From the NCBI GenBank assembly GCA_963779845.1, contig CAVZZV010000005.1, forward strand, positions 1,364,001 to 1,428,000: a stretch of 64,000 bases of DNA, written 5' to 3'. This document shows, one piece after another, positions 1-7,257 of this stretch. The number at the start of each line of letters is the position of its first letter. The stretch's first letter is position 1. Position numbers and translations under genes: made by a program. The notes beneath the pieces are model-generated. The model did no database searches and was not told the origin of the DNA. It saw nothing but the letters and a program-made list of their open reading frames with translations. The DNA comes from CAVZZV01 sp963779845. Lineage in GTDB: Bacteria > Bacteroidota > Bacteroidia > Bacteroidales > GCA-2748055.

Positions 1-378
1 AGGGAAGCCCATGGATATCTTCTTCCCAGGTTAAAAGAGCTGGCCATCCAACATGATTTCAAATTTGGGGGTGTCCGGGTAAAAAACATGAAAAGTCGCT
101 GGGGAAGCTGTTCTTCCAGAAATAATATCAACCTGAACCTGCACCTCATACGATTGCCGGATCAATTTATCGACTATGTACTTATTCATGAACTTGTCCA
201 TACTGTTCATAAAAATCACGGGACAGAATTCTGGAAAACCCTGGAAAAACATTGTCCGGGAGCCAGGCAATTATCTAAGCAAATGAAAAAGTACTCGATA
301 TTGCCCATCATGGAAAATTTGGATCTCCTGTTCGACAGAAAACTATCCGGAAAACCGGAAGAATTACAGAATAATTAA
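1..378 (+). CDS. YgjP-like metallopeptidase (M48/DUF45 type), 5' truncated
   Basis: The open frame runs in from the left edge, so the start lies outside the window. The visible part has the family pattern: a KSRWGSCS block, an N-rich segment, then HELVH (the HExxH zinc motif, His codon at 188-190) followed by NHG and FW. This is typical of YgjP/DUF45 metal-dependent hydrolases, often annotated as M48-family peptidases. The substrate is unknown. The ATG at 88 is internal, because conserved sequence continues upstream in frame to base 1. It converges on the unknown minus-strand gene 8 nt downstream. Confidence 0.85.
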   Translation, partial: REAHGYLLPRLKELAIQHDFKFGGVRVKNMKSRWGSCSSRNNINLNLHLIRLPDQFIDYVLIHELVHTVHKNHGTEFWKTLEKHCPGARQLSKQMKKYSILPIMENLDLLFDRKLSGKPEELQNN

Positions 379-386
379 TATTCCCT

Positions 387-1313
387 TCAGGAACATACCA
401 TCACCTTATGCTCATTGAGTTCCCCGTCGATTAAATGATCGATGGAATCCATAAATTCCCGGGCTTTTTGCTTACCAAAAATATTGATGAATTCCTTCGA
501 AATAAATTCTTTCCCAGTCTCCTGCCAATCATTCAGATTGATTTGCGGAAAGAGACCGCGGTCTGCCTTATCCATATATCTTTTGAGTGGGCTTAATCTT
601 GAATGGAAGGCCAATAGCGCTTTTATTTCAAGCTTTAAAGAGGGACTCAACTGGTTTTCGAGATATTTAATTTCGCTCGGAAGAACCTCATAGGTTGTCT
701 CATAAAATTCGCAAAAATTCGTATTCCAATTGATATAATGGATAAAAAAATTACTGAGCTTAAATAATCTCCTGTTAACCACACTTTTGGTCGATTCGGT
801 AAAGAGTTGATTCAGCTCATTACGATATTTTTTCAGCACGGCTTCTTGCACGATATTAAAAACCCCCCTAAGGTGAAGGTCATAGAAGTTTCCAAATTTT
901 GAGAGGCTGTAGGGGAGGCCTCTTCTGTCCCGGACAAAAAGAAGGATGTCGGTAATGATTTTAATTTCATCCAACAGGAGACTAGATAAGGGGAAAATAT
1001 TTTTGATCCGAATCTCTTTTAGTATATCGGAGGTAAAATACCCTTCATCCAAAAGGTCACAATCTGACTTTTCACAAAATACTTTTTCGGTATAACTTCT
1101 GTAAGGCCTCAGGTTGGCTGATATCCTGCTCTTCAACTGCGCCCGCTTGCCTTTTGAAATTATCTGGACATAGAGAGGGTAAAACTGTTTCTCCCCTTTA
1201 TGAACAGGCTTTGCCCGGCAATTCAGATAGTGTTTGACTGTTATTTTTCCCTTGTGCACAGGATTGATTTTGAGGAACCTAAAGTAAATAAAACGTTTTA
1301 TTAAAACAAGCAT
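387..1313 (-). CDS. Hypothetical protein with an integrase arm-domain-like N-terminus
   Basis: A 308-residue protein that I do not recognise as a whole. Residues about 25-65 (KHYLNCRAKP, then YPLYVQIISKGKRAQ) resemble the arm DNA-binding domain found at the N-terminus of Bacteroidota tyrosine recombinases. The rest is helical, charged and lacks the R..HxxR..Y recombinase residues. No signal peptide or membrane segment is evident. It is a single gene convergent with the YgjP-like gene and divergent from purU. It could be a recombinase-derived DNA-binding protein or an unrelated Bacteroidota family. The first ATG is used, but later starts are possible. Confidence 0.6.
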   Translation of the reverse strand: MLVLIKRFIYFRFLKINPVHKGKITVKHYLNCRAKPVHKGEKQFYPLYVQIISKGKRAQLKSRISANLRPYRSYTEKVFCEKSDCDLLDEGYFTSDILKEIRIKNIFPLSSLLLDEIKIITDILLFVRDRRGLPYSLSKFGNFYDLHLRGVFNIVQEAVLKKYRNELNQLFTESTKSVVNRRLFKLSNFFIHYINWNTNFCEFYETTYEVLPSEIKYLENQLSPSLKLEIKALLAFHSRLSPLKRYMDKADRGLFPQINLNDWQETGKEFISKEFINIFGKQKAREFMDSIDHLIDGELNEHKVMVCS

Positions 1314-1384
1314 TCAATATAAATATGTTTTTGCGTTAACGAGGGGATTACCTATTTTTACACCATTCAATAACCTGATCAAGA

Positions 1385-2248
1385 ATGCTGAATAAAGAAA
1401 ATATAGCAATCCTTTTATTTTCCTGTCCTGATCGCAAAAGCCTTGTTGCCAGAATTTCGGCTTTTATTTCCGACAACGGGGGGAACATCATTAATCTGAA
1501 TGAGTATGTAGATACACTGGAAGGGATTTTTTTTCTAAGAGTTTCCTGGTCGATGGATGGTTTCCACCTCCCTGAAAACAGGTTTCGCGAAGTTTTCCAA
1601 AAGCTGGCAGAAGAAACCCAAGCTAATTATCAGGTTTATTTTTCTCATCATAAGCTACGGATGGCCCTTTTCGTCTCCAAGTATGATCATTGTCTCAGGG
1701 ATATTCTCTGGCGACAGGGGATGGGCGAGTTCAACCTGGAATTTCCCCTTATAATCTCCAATTCCGACGAACTAAAGACAATTGGGGACAGGTATGGCAT
1801 TCCCTGGCATACATTTGAAATTAATGCTGAAAACAAAAGTGCCCAGGAAAGTAAAGAACTGGAAGTGTTAAAAGATTATAAGATTGAAGGCATCGTCCTG
1901 GCGAGATATATGCAGATCCTCAGCCCAAACCTGATTAATGCTTTCACCAATAACATTATCAATATCCATCACTCCTTTCTCCCTGCTTTTGTTGGACGGA
2001 ATCCCTATCGCCAGGCCTATGAAAGAGGAGTAAAAATAATCGGAGCAACCAGTCATTATGTCACAGCCCAATTAGACGAGGGTCCTATTATTAGCCAGGA
2101 TATTGCCGCAATCAGCCATAAAGATTCCATCGAGGATCTGACACGAAAGGGAAGGGACCTTGAACGCCTGGTGCTTGCCAAAGCGGTTAGACTGCATGCA
2201 GAACACAGGATACTTGTACATGGGGAAAAGACAATTGTGTTTGACTAA
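1385..2248 (+). CDS. purU: Formyltetrahydrofolate deformylase
   Basis: PurU hydrolyses 10-formyl-tetrahydrofolate to formate and THF in the cytoplasm, balancing one-carbon pools and supplying formate for purine synthesis. At 287 residues it has the usual length. Residues 6-85 form an ACT domain (LLFSCPDRKSL start). Residues 90-287 form the formyl-transferase fold with the catalytic Asn193 and His195 in NIHHSFLP and Asp231 in QLDEGPII. It is followed after 10 nt by rubrerythrin on the same strand, so the two may be co-transcribed, though there is no obvious functional link. Confidence 0.96.
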   Translation: MLNKENIAILLFSCPDRKSLVARISAFISDNGGNIINLNEYVDTLEGIFFLRVSWSMDGFHLPENRFREVFQKLAEETQANYQVYFSHHKLRMALFVSKYDHCLRDILWRQGMGEFNLEFPLIISNSDELKTIGDRYGIPWHTFEINAENKSAQESKELEVLKDYKIEGIVLARYMQILSPNLINAFTNNIINIHHSFLPAFVGRNPYRQAYERGVKIIGATSHYVTAQLDEGPIISQDIAAISHKDSIEDLTRKGRDLERLVLAKAVRLHAEHRILVHGEKTIVFD

Positions 2249-2258
2249 AACTAAAATA

Positions 2259-2834
2259 ATGAAAGATATTAAAGGGACACAAACTGAAAAAGAACTCATC
2301 AAGATTTTTGCCTCAGAGACCATCGCGGCATTCAAATACGAATGGTATGCAAAGGTGGCAAAAAAAGAGGGTTATGAGGAGATCGCCACTGCATTCCTGA
2401 AAACTTCAGCTCAGGAAAAATCGCACGCAAAAAGGTTTTCCAGATGTCTAAAAAATGGTGAAGTAACTATAGATGCTTCATTTTCATCCATCTCAGTTGG
2501 CATTACTATCGACAATCTCAAATCTGCCATCGAAGAGGAACACAGGGAATGCTCGGAGGAGTACCCCTCCTGCGCATTAACCGCCCAAGAGGAGGGCTTT
2601 CCGGAGATTGCTGCGATTTTCAGGTTGATTGCCAATGCAGAACATACCCATGAGCAAAGGTTTAAAAACCTTTACAACAGACTTCAGGACAATTCATTCT
2701 TCCAGAGTATGGAAGAAACGGCATGGGAATGCACCAAATGCGGATATGTCCATGTAGGGAAAACGCCACCTGAAACTTGCCCCGCCTGCTTACACCCGAG
2801 AGGCTATTTTGAGGAAGCAAAAGAATTTATTTAA
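2259..2834 (+). CDS. Rubrerythrin
   Basis: A non-haem diiron protein that reduces hydrogen peroxide in anaerobes and microaerophiles. The N-terminal ferritin-like four-helix domain carries the diiron ligands: Glu20 in FASET, Glu53 and His56 in QEKSHAK, Glu128 and His131 in NAEHTHEQRF. The C-terminal rubredoxin domain has Cys158, Cys161, Cys174 and Cys177 around its Fe(SCys)4 site. The ATG at 2259 is chosen because the family motif starts a few residues later; a longer frame from 2160 would lie inside purU. The product is 191 residues, normal for classical rubrerythrin. Confidence 0.95.
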   Translation: MKDIKGTQTEKELIKIFASETIAAFKYEWYAKVAKKEGYEEIATAFLKTSAQEKSHAKRFSRCLKNGEVTIDASFSSISVGITIDNLKSAIEEEHRECSEEYPSCALTAQEEGFPEIAAIFRLIANAEHTHEQRFKNLYNRLQDNSFFQSMEETAWECTKCGYVHVGKTPPETCPACLHPRGYFEEAKEFI

Positions 2835-2907
2835 ACATAATCCTTTATCCGGCGTTATTCAAGATTAAGCGGATGGGCTCAAAAAAGCAAAAAATAAATA
2901 ATTTATT

Positions 2908-3843
2908 ATGGAAAAATACCTAAGCACTGAGTTTTGGGGAGACTTTTACAGGAAAATTGCAAACTGGGTAATAACCGATCTCCCTTCACTGATCATTCTT
3001 CTGGTCTTAATATTTGTAGCCTTGCGATTTGCCCGAATTCTGGTTAGCCGTCTGAAAAAAATACTCAAAAAACGGCACCAGGATGAGGAGGGACACGCAG
3101 ATCTTGAAGCTGAGAAAAGGATTAATACCCTTATGGGGATCGTTGCAGGCATCCTCATCATTTTTATATGGGCTACCTTTTTTATGATCTTCATGAACAA
3201 AATTGGCATAAATATCGGACCATTGCTCGCCAGTGCTGGTATACTTGGACTTGCTATTGGGTTTGGTGCTCAGGAACTCGTCAGGGACTTTATTACTGGT
3301 TTTTTTATTCTTCTCGAAGACCAGGTGCGTACCGGGGATGTTGCTATAATTAACGGGACAGGTGGACTGGTAGAACGTATTGAACTCAGGACCATCAGAC
3401 TCAGAGACCTTTCGGGGGTCGTGCATATTTTCCAGAATGGAAAAATTAATACCTTATCCAATATGACAAAGACCTGGTCAGCCATGGTTTTCGAAATTGG
3501 AGTTGCCTATAAAGAGGATATTGACAAAGTGATAAGCCTTATAAAGGAGGTGGGAGCAGACCTGAAAAAGGATGAGGCGTTCACTGGAAAAATAAACGAG
3601 GATATAGAAGTTTTCGGTGTTGATAGCTTTGGCGACAGTGCTGTCGTTATAAAAGCCCGTCTGAAAACCACTCCAGGTGATCAGTGGTCTACTGGCCGTG
3701 AATTCCGCAGGCGGCTGAAAATGGTCTTTGACGAAAACCGTATTGAAATACCATTCCCTCACAGAACCATTTATTGGGGAGAAGAAATCACCCCTCTGGA
3801 ACTAAAAGTGGATGATAAAGGATTGCAGGAGAAAAAGAAATAA
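2908..3843 (+). CDS. Small-conductance mechanosensitive channel, MscS family
   Basis: A 311-residue inner-membrane protein. Hydrophobic helices lie at about residues 18-40, 68-90 and 98-125. The pore helix reads PLLASAGILGLAIGFGAQ and runs into the conserved ELVRDFITGFFILLEDQ segment, followed by the cytosolic beta domain (VERIELRTIRLRDLSG) and an alpha/beta vestibule. It should open under membrane tension to release solutes during osmotic downshock. The C-terminal 25 residues are charged and probably disordered. It sits alone between rubrerythrin and the LprI-like gene. Confidence 0.93.
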   Translation: MEKYLSTEFWGDFYRKIANWVITDLPSLIILLVLIFVALRFARILVSRLKKILKKRHQDEEGHADLEAEKRINTLMGIVAGILIIFIWATFFMIFMNKIGINIGPLLASAGILGLAIGFGAQELVRDFITGFFILLEDQVRTGDVAIINGTGGLVERIELRTIRLRDLSGVVHIFQNGKINTLSNMTKTWSAMVFEIGVAYKEDIDKVISLIKEVGADLKKDEAFTGKINEDIEVFGVDSFGDSAVVIKARLKTTPGDQWSTGREFRRRLKMVFDENRIEIPFPHRTIYWGEEITPLELKVDDKGLQEKKK

Positions 3844-3910
3844 ATCAATAGCTGGAACTATGTTTAATATCCTGGTATATGGCCACCAACTGGTCATTTC
3901 AACTACCCAT

Positions 3911-4471
3911 ATGCGAAAAGTTTTATCCCTGATTGTATTTACCATTGTAGTTGTTACAAGTGGATTTTCACAGGATATGACCCACCTTGATTCCACCATG
4001 AAGGAAAATTTAAAAAAGGAAGAACAAAGGATAAGGTCGGAGCTTAAAACGGCTTATGAAAAACAGCCTGGGGAGATGAATGCCCTTATAGAATTCAGTG
4101 TTGATACCTTTCTGATTGAAAAGGAACTGGAGCTAAAAATGGCACATGTTAAAAACCTTTTTAGTAGGGAACTCGCTTTGAACGATGCCGTCTACGCCTA
4201 TAACCGGCTTGTCGGAAAGTATATGGACTTACTCAATACATTTCTCGAGGAGTCAGATCAAAAAGTTCTTCAATCATCCCAATTGAGCTGGTTGGATTAT
4301 AAAAGAGAGGAATTTAAATTTCTCGAGAATATAGCCCATGATCCATATCCTGATGGTAAAACTGTAGACAATTTGTACATTACCAGGCGATTAAAAGAGA
4401 TTAACAAATCCCGGGCGGGGGAATTATTCAGCTACTGCCTTTTGCAAAATAGTAAATCATATAAAAAATGA
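3911..4471 (+). CDS. Secreted LprI-like (DUF1311) protein
   Basis: A 186-residue protein. The ATG at 3911 gives a clean signal peptide (MRKVLSLIVFTIVVVTSGFSQ); frames from further upstream add an unlikely leader. The mature part is helical and ends with LNDAVYAYNRLVGKYMDLL and SSQLSWLDYKREEFKF. These match the 'LN..Y..L' and 'Q..W..yR' pattern of the DUF1311/LprI family, whose best-known member inhibits lysozyme. The usual Cys pairs of LprI are missing here, so lysozyme inhibition is only a guess. Likely periplasmic. Confidence 0.65.
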   Translation: MRKVLSLIVFTIVVVTSGFSQDMTHLDSTMKENLKKEEQRIRSELKTAYEKQPGEMNALIEFSVDTFLIEKELELKMAHVKNLFSRELALNDAVYAYNRLVGKYMDLLNTFLEESDQKVLQSSQLSWLDYKREEFKFLENIAHDPYPDGKTVDNLYITRRLKEINKSRAGELFSYCLLQNSKSYKK

Positions 4472-4580
4472 TTGGTCCAGATGAATTATTTCAAATAGCC
4501 GAAAAATATTTTTAAATTTGCGGCACCTTAAACAAAACCTTTCTCACGGTTAACATATAAGAAGGGTTAATTATATTGAT

Positions 4581-4653
4581 TGTCCCGTGGTGTAATTGGC
4601 AACACGTCTGATTTTGGTTCAGAAGAGTCCAGGTTCGAGCCCTGGCGGGACAA
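4581..4653 (+). tRNA. tRNA-Gln (anticodon TTG)
   Basis: The acceptor arms TGTCCCG (4581-4587) and CGGGACA (4646-4652) pair perfectly, with A4653 as discriminator. The anticodon stem TCTGA/TCAGA holds the loop TTTTGGT, giving anticodon TTG (reads CAA). The T arm CCAGG-TTCGAGC-CCTGG is fully paired. No CCA is encoded. A 21-nt minisatellite starts 7 nt after the tRNA end. Confidence 0.96.
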
Positions 4654-4660
4654 CATAATT

Positions 4661-4910
4661 AGTTTGGAGTGTGAGAAGGAGAGTTTGGAGTGCAGGAAAG
4701 TGAGTTTGGAGTGTGAGAAAGAGAGTTTGGAGTGCGGGAAAGTGAGTTTGGAGTGTGGGAAAGAGAGTTTGGAGTGTGGGGAAAGTGAGTTTGGAGTGCG
4801 GGAAAGAGAGTTTGGAGTGCAGGAAAGTCAGTTTGGAGTGTGAGAAGGAGAGTTTGGAGTGTGGGGAAAGTGAGTTTGGAGTGCGGGGAAAGTGAGTTTG
4901 GAGTGCGGAA
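4661..4910 (+). repeat. Purine-rich minisatellite, about 12 units of 21-22 nt
   Basis: Eleven full copies and one partial copy of a 21-nt unit starting AGTTTGGAGTG, at 4661, 4682, 4703, 4724, 4745, 4766, 4788, 4809, 4830, 4851, 4873 and 4895. The tails vary, mostly alternating between ..GAG and ..GTG endings, so part of the array reads as a 42-nt double unit. Units 6, 10 and 11 have one extra G (22 nt). Units 1 and 9 are identical. The plus strand contains almost only G, A and T. Open frames across it in both directions are repeat artefacts, not genes. Confidence 0.95.
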
Positions 4911-5097
4911 GTTGGAGGCTGATAGTTGATTCATATCGGAGAGATCAATATTCAATAATCTGGAGGGAGTTTGATTAATATTACAGTAGCCCTTCAAAAA
5001 ATAACCCCATAGATTTCTAATTTCTTCATTCTTAAATAAATCATTTTTCCATCAACTTTTCTTCACCCTTATCTATTAGAATTTGACTTTTTACAAA

Positions 5098-5128
5098 TTT
5101 GGAATTCAATTCCGAATATGTAAATTTG
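5098..5128 (+). promoter_or_regulatory. Bacteroidota-type promoter upstream of small ORF/pfkA
   Basis: TTTG at 5098-5101, a 19-nt spacer, then TAAATTTG at 5121-5128. Both elements match the Bacteroidota -33/-7 consensus (TTTG, TAnnTTTG). A palindrome GGAATTCAATTCC fills part of the spacer. Transcription would start near 5135, just before the ATG at 5146, or give a leader of about 180 nt for the phosphofructokinase gene. Confidence 0.55.
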
Positions 5129-5145
5129 TAGTATGATCCATCAAG

Positions 5146-5283
5146 ATGCCGAAAATCGATTTTTATGGTGACCCTTCCCGAAATCGAAAATCCCAGGCAA
5201 TTATTCCTTCATCCACTCAGGGGATCCTCTTTGAAAACATTACAGTTATGCCTCTGAAAAAGGTACATAATATACCTTTTTAA
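5146..5283 (+). CDS. Possible small protein (45 aa) upstream of phosphofructokinase
   Basis: An ATG-started 45-codon frame beginning MPKIDFYGDPSRNRK and ending KVHNIPF. It has no recognised family, no signal peptide and no membrane helix. Its support is positional: it starts about 18 nt after a consensus -7 element and ends 29 nt before pfkA. It could be a real small protein, a leader peptide that affects pfkA, or chance. No Shine-Dalgarno sequence is seen, which is common in Bacteroidota. Confidence 0.3.
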   Translation: MPKIDFYGDPSRNRKSQAIIPSSTQGILFENITVMPLKKVHNIPF

Positions 5284-5289
5284 TTTCGT

Positions 5290-5297
5290 TACATTTG
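5290..5297 (+). promoter_or_regulatory. -7 element of pfkA
   Basis: TACATTTG matches TAnnTTTG and lies 15 nt before the pfkA start codon. No clear TTTG partner is visible at the expected distance upstream. This would give a very short leader. Confidence 0.45.
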
Positions 5298-5312
5298 TAT
5301 AAAAAATAAAGA

Positions 5313-6431
5313 ATGATAAAACACATTGGATTGCTCACAGCCGGGGGCGATTGTCCCGGTTTGAACGCGGCCATTCGGGCAATTGGGAAAACGGTTCTAT
5401 CAGAACCTGATATTCACGTCATCGGATTTAAAGATGGTTTTCGGGGATTACTCGAAAACCGTTCCGTGAGGTTGGAAAACGGATTGCTTTCAGGAATCTT
5501 AACCCAGGGTGGTACCATACTGGGAACCAGCCGTGACAAACCTCATCGTATGCCAATGGGCGGGAAGGAGGTGGATATGACCGATGTTATTGTCGAGAAC
5601 TATCATAATCAGCATTTGGATGTTCTTGTTTGTATGGGGGGCGGTGGGACACAAAAAAACGCCTATCGTTTGGTGCAGAAGGGATTAAACGTAATCACTC
5701 TTCCCAAAACCATTGATAATGACATTCCCTTCACCGATGTAACTTTTGGATTCGATACCGCTTTTGGGATTGCCGTGGATGCCATTGACCGGTTGCATAG
5801 TACTGCCCATAGCCATCACAGAATAATTATCGTGGAAATTATGGGACACAGAGCTGGCTGGCTGGCTCTTGGTGCCGGTGTGGCCGGAGGTGCCGATGCT
5901 ATTTTAATTCCCGAAATTCCCTATGATATTAACAAGGTAGCTGAGAGTATCCTTAACCGTTCCAGCCGTGGAAAACGGTTTAGCATTATCGCTGTGGCCG
6001 AGGGCGCACTCTGCCGCGAAGGATCAGAAAAAATAGATAAACAGCGGGAACGTATGAAAAATGCTGAAGGAGAGAAAAAGGTGGAGCTAAAAATAAAGTT
6101 AAAAGAGCTGGAAAGAACCTATACTGGACAAACCATGCACCTTGCGGAACAACTTCAAAAAATCACTGGTCTTGAATCAAGGGTGACTATCCTTGGCCAT
6201 CTGCAACGTGGGGGAACTCCATCCGCTGCGGATCGGTTACTTGCTACAAGATTGGGAACCGCCTGTGTGGATTATATAAAGAAAGATATTTTCGGCGTTA
6301 TGGTGGCGGCAAGGGGTGAAACCACAGAACCCGTACCTCTTGAAAAGGTTGTCGGGATAGTTAAAAACGTCCCTATTGATCATCCCTGGGTTATCAGCGC
6401 AAGAGATGTCGGGACCAGTTTTGGGGACTGA
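5313..6431 (+). CDS. pfkA: 6-phosphofructokinase (PfkA family, mixed-substrate type)
   Basis: Phosphorylates fructose 6-phosphate to fructose 1,6-bisphosphate, the committed step of glycolysis. The 372-residue protein has the GGDCPGLNAAIR phosphate loop at 11-22, catalytic Asp135 in PKTIDND (131-137), and MGHRAGWLAL in the sugar-binding region. In place of the usual GGDG(S/T) metal-nucleotide motif it reads GGGGT (109-113), and Lys132 stands where classical ATP enzymes have Gly. Gly at the position of E. coli Gly104 favours ATP, while the Lys is typical of PPi or mixed-substrate groups, so the phosphate donor is uncertain. An ORF-length insertion-free alignment to group III enzymes is expected. 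It is monocistronic, behind its own promoter. Confidence 0.92.
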   Translation: MIKHIGLLTAGGDCPGLNAAIRAIGKTVLSEPDIHVIGFKDGFRGLLENRSVRLENGLLSGILTQGGTILGTSRDKPHRMPMGGKEVDMTDVIVENYHNQHLDVLVCMGGGGTQKNAYRLVQKGLNVITLPKTIDNDIPFTDVTFGFDTAFGIAVDAIDRLHSTAHSHHRIIIVEIMGHRAGWLALGAGVAGGADAILIPEIPYDINKVAESILNRSSRGKRFSIIAVAEGALCREGSEKIDKQRERMKNAEGEKKVELKIKLKELERTYTGQTMHLAEQLQKITGLESRVTILGHLQRGGTPSAADRLLATRLGTACVDYIKKDIFGVMVAARGETTEPVPLEKVVGIVKNVPIDHPWVISARDVGTSFGD

Positions 6432-6607
6432 TGAGGGTATAGGTAAAAAATGGAACACGGATAATGCGTACACCTGGGATATTCGCCAGGCTAACATAAG
6501 TTTATTCTCCGCCATCACACCATCTGCGTTCCATTTAGATTATTAGTTGTCACAATAGGAGAAATTCTTCTATAGATGAAAAGAATCTCCAATGAGTTAC
6601 AGATAGA

Positions 6608-7234
6608 TCATAGATCAATTATTAACGGCAGGTTTAATCCATAAAACAGGAAACTTCCATTGCTTCCCCCCGCCATCAGAAATTGTATCTCGGGACTTAT
6701 CCCTAATTTCTTTCCCTTAAGGTAAAAACCAAATGTCCCCATTCCCCCCAGTATTGAAGATTTTTTATCCTGAACATTTAAAAAAGGTTCGGACTCACTA
6801 TTATAAATCATTCGATACTCCTTGTAAGCAAAAACCCCAATAGCAATATCCGCATCCACCCCAAAGTGCTTTCCATTAGTATGGGGATTCACTCCGAAAT
6901 ACACTCCACCTCCGTTTAAAACATAATCGATCTCATTGGCAATTACTGTACTGTAACCCGAACTATATTCATTAAAACAATTTTCAGCCATCAGCCCGAA
7001 AATAAGATCCATATTTTCTTTATAATTGGCTGAAACCTTGAAATTAAAGCCTTGCATTACAGTATTCTGAACGGAATACCTGTCCGACATAAAATTAAAA
7101 TAGTTATCCTCATTCAGGGCATTCTGATGGAAAAGGTATCCAACTTCCAGCCGAATGGGTTTCATGGTTTCTCCCTGCGAAAAAAGGGAGAACGCTAAGA
7201 AAAGTGCCAATAAGAGAGAGAGTGATTTTTTCAT
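6608..7234 (-). CDS. Secreted protein, probable outer-membrane beta-barrel
   Basis: A 208-residue protein with a signal peptide (MKKSLSLLLALFLAFSLFSQ). The mature part alternates polar and hydrophobic residues with many Gly, Tyr and Phe, and ends in hydrophobic/aromatic residues (FYGLNLPLIIDL), as in small Bacteroidota outer-membrane barrels. No named domain is recognised. It starts 23 nt after the FN3 lipoprotein on the same strand, so the two are likely co-transcribed and may act together at the cell surface. Confidence 0.6.
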   Translation of the reverse strand: MKKSLSLLLALFLAFSLFSQGETMKPIRLEVGYLFHQNALNEDNYFNFMSDRYSVQNTVMQGFNFKVSANYKENMDLIFGLMAENCFNEYSSGYSTVIANEIDYVLNGGGVYFGVNPHTNGKHFGVDADIAIGVFAYKEYRMIYNSESEPFLNVQDKKSSILGGMGTFGFYLKGKKLGISPEIQFLMAGGSNGSFLFYGLNLPLIIDL

Positions 7235-7257
7235 GTTGTTAGGTTTTAATTTTAGAG

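Larger units (their letters stand above)
4911..5312. other. Intergenic region between minisatellite and pfkA
   Basis: AT-rich non-coding sequence apart from the promoter-like site at 5098-5128, the small ORF at 5146-5283 and the -7 element at 5290-5297. A 13-nt palindrome, GGAATTCAATTCC, lies at 5101-5113 inside the promoter spacer and could be an operator. Nothing else is recognised. Confidence 0.6.

Noticed and set aside
2160..2258. Longer rubrerythrin N-terminus
   Set aside because: It would overlap purU by 89 nt and adds residues not found in the family.
4661..4910. CRISPR array
   Set aside because: The repeats are head to tail with no spacers and no cas genes are nearby.
4580..4997. 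Open frames in both directions with repeated Ser/Leu/Glu or Pro/Asn/Ser units
   Set aside because: They arise only from the 21-nt repeat and overlap a tRNA gene; the 22-nt units would break the repeat frame of a real gene.
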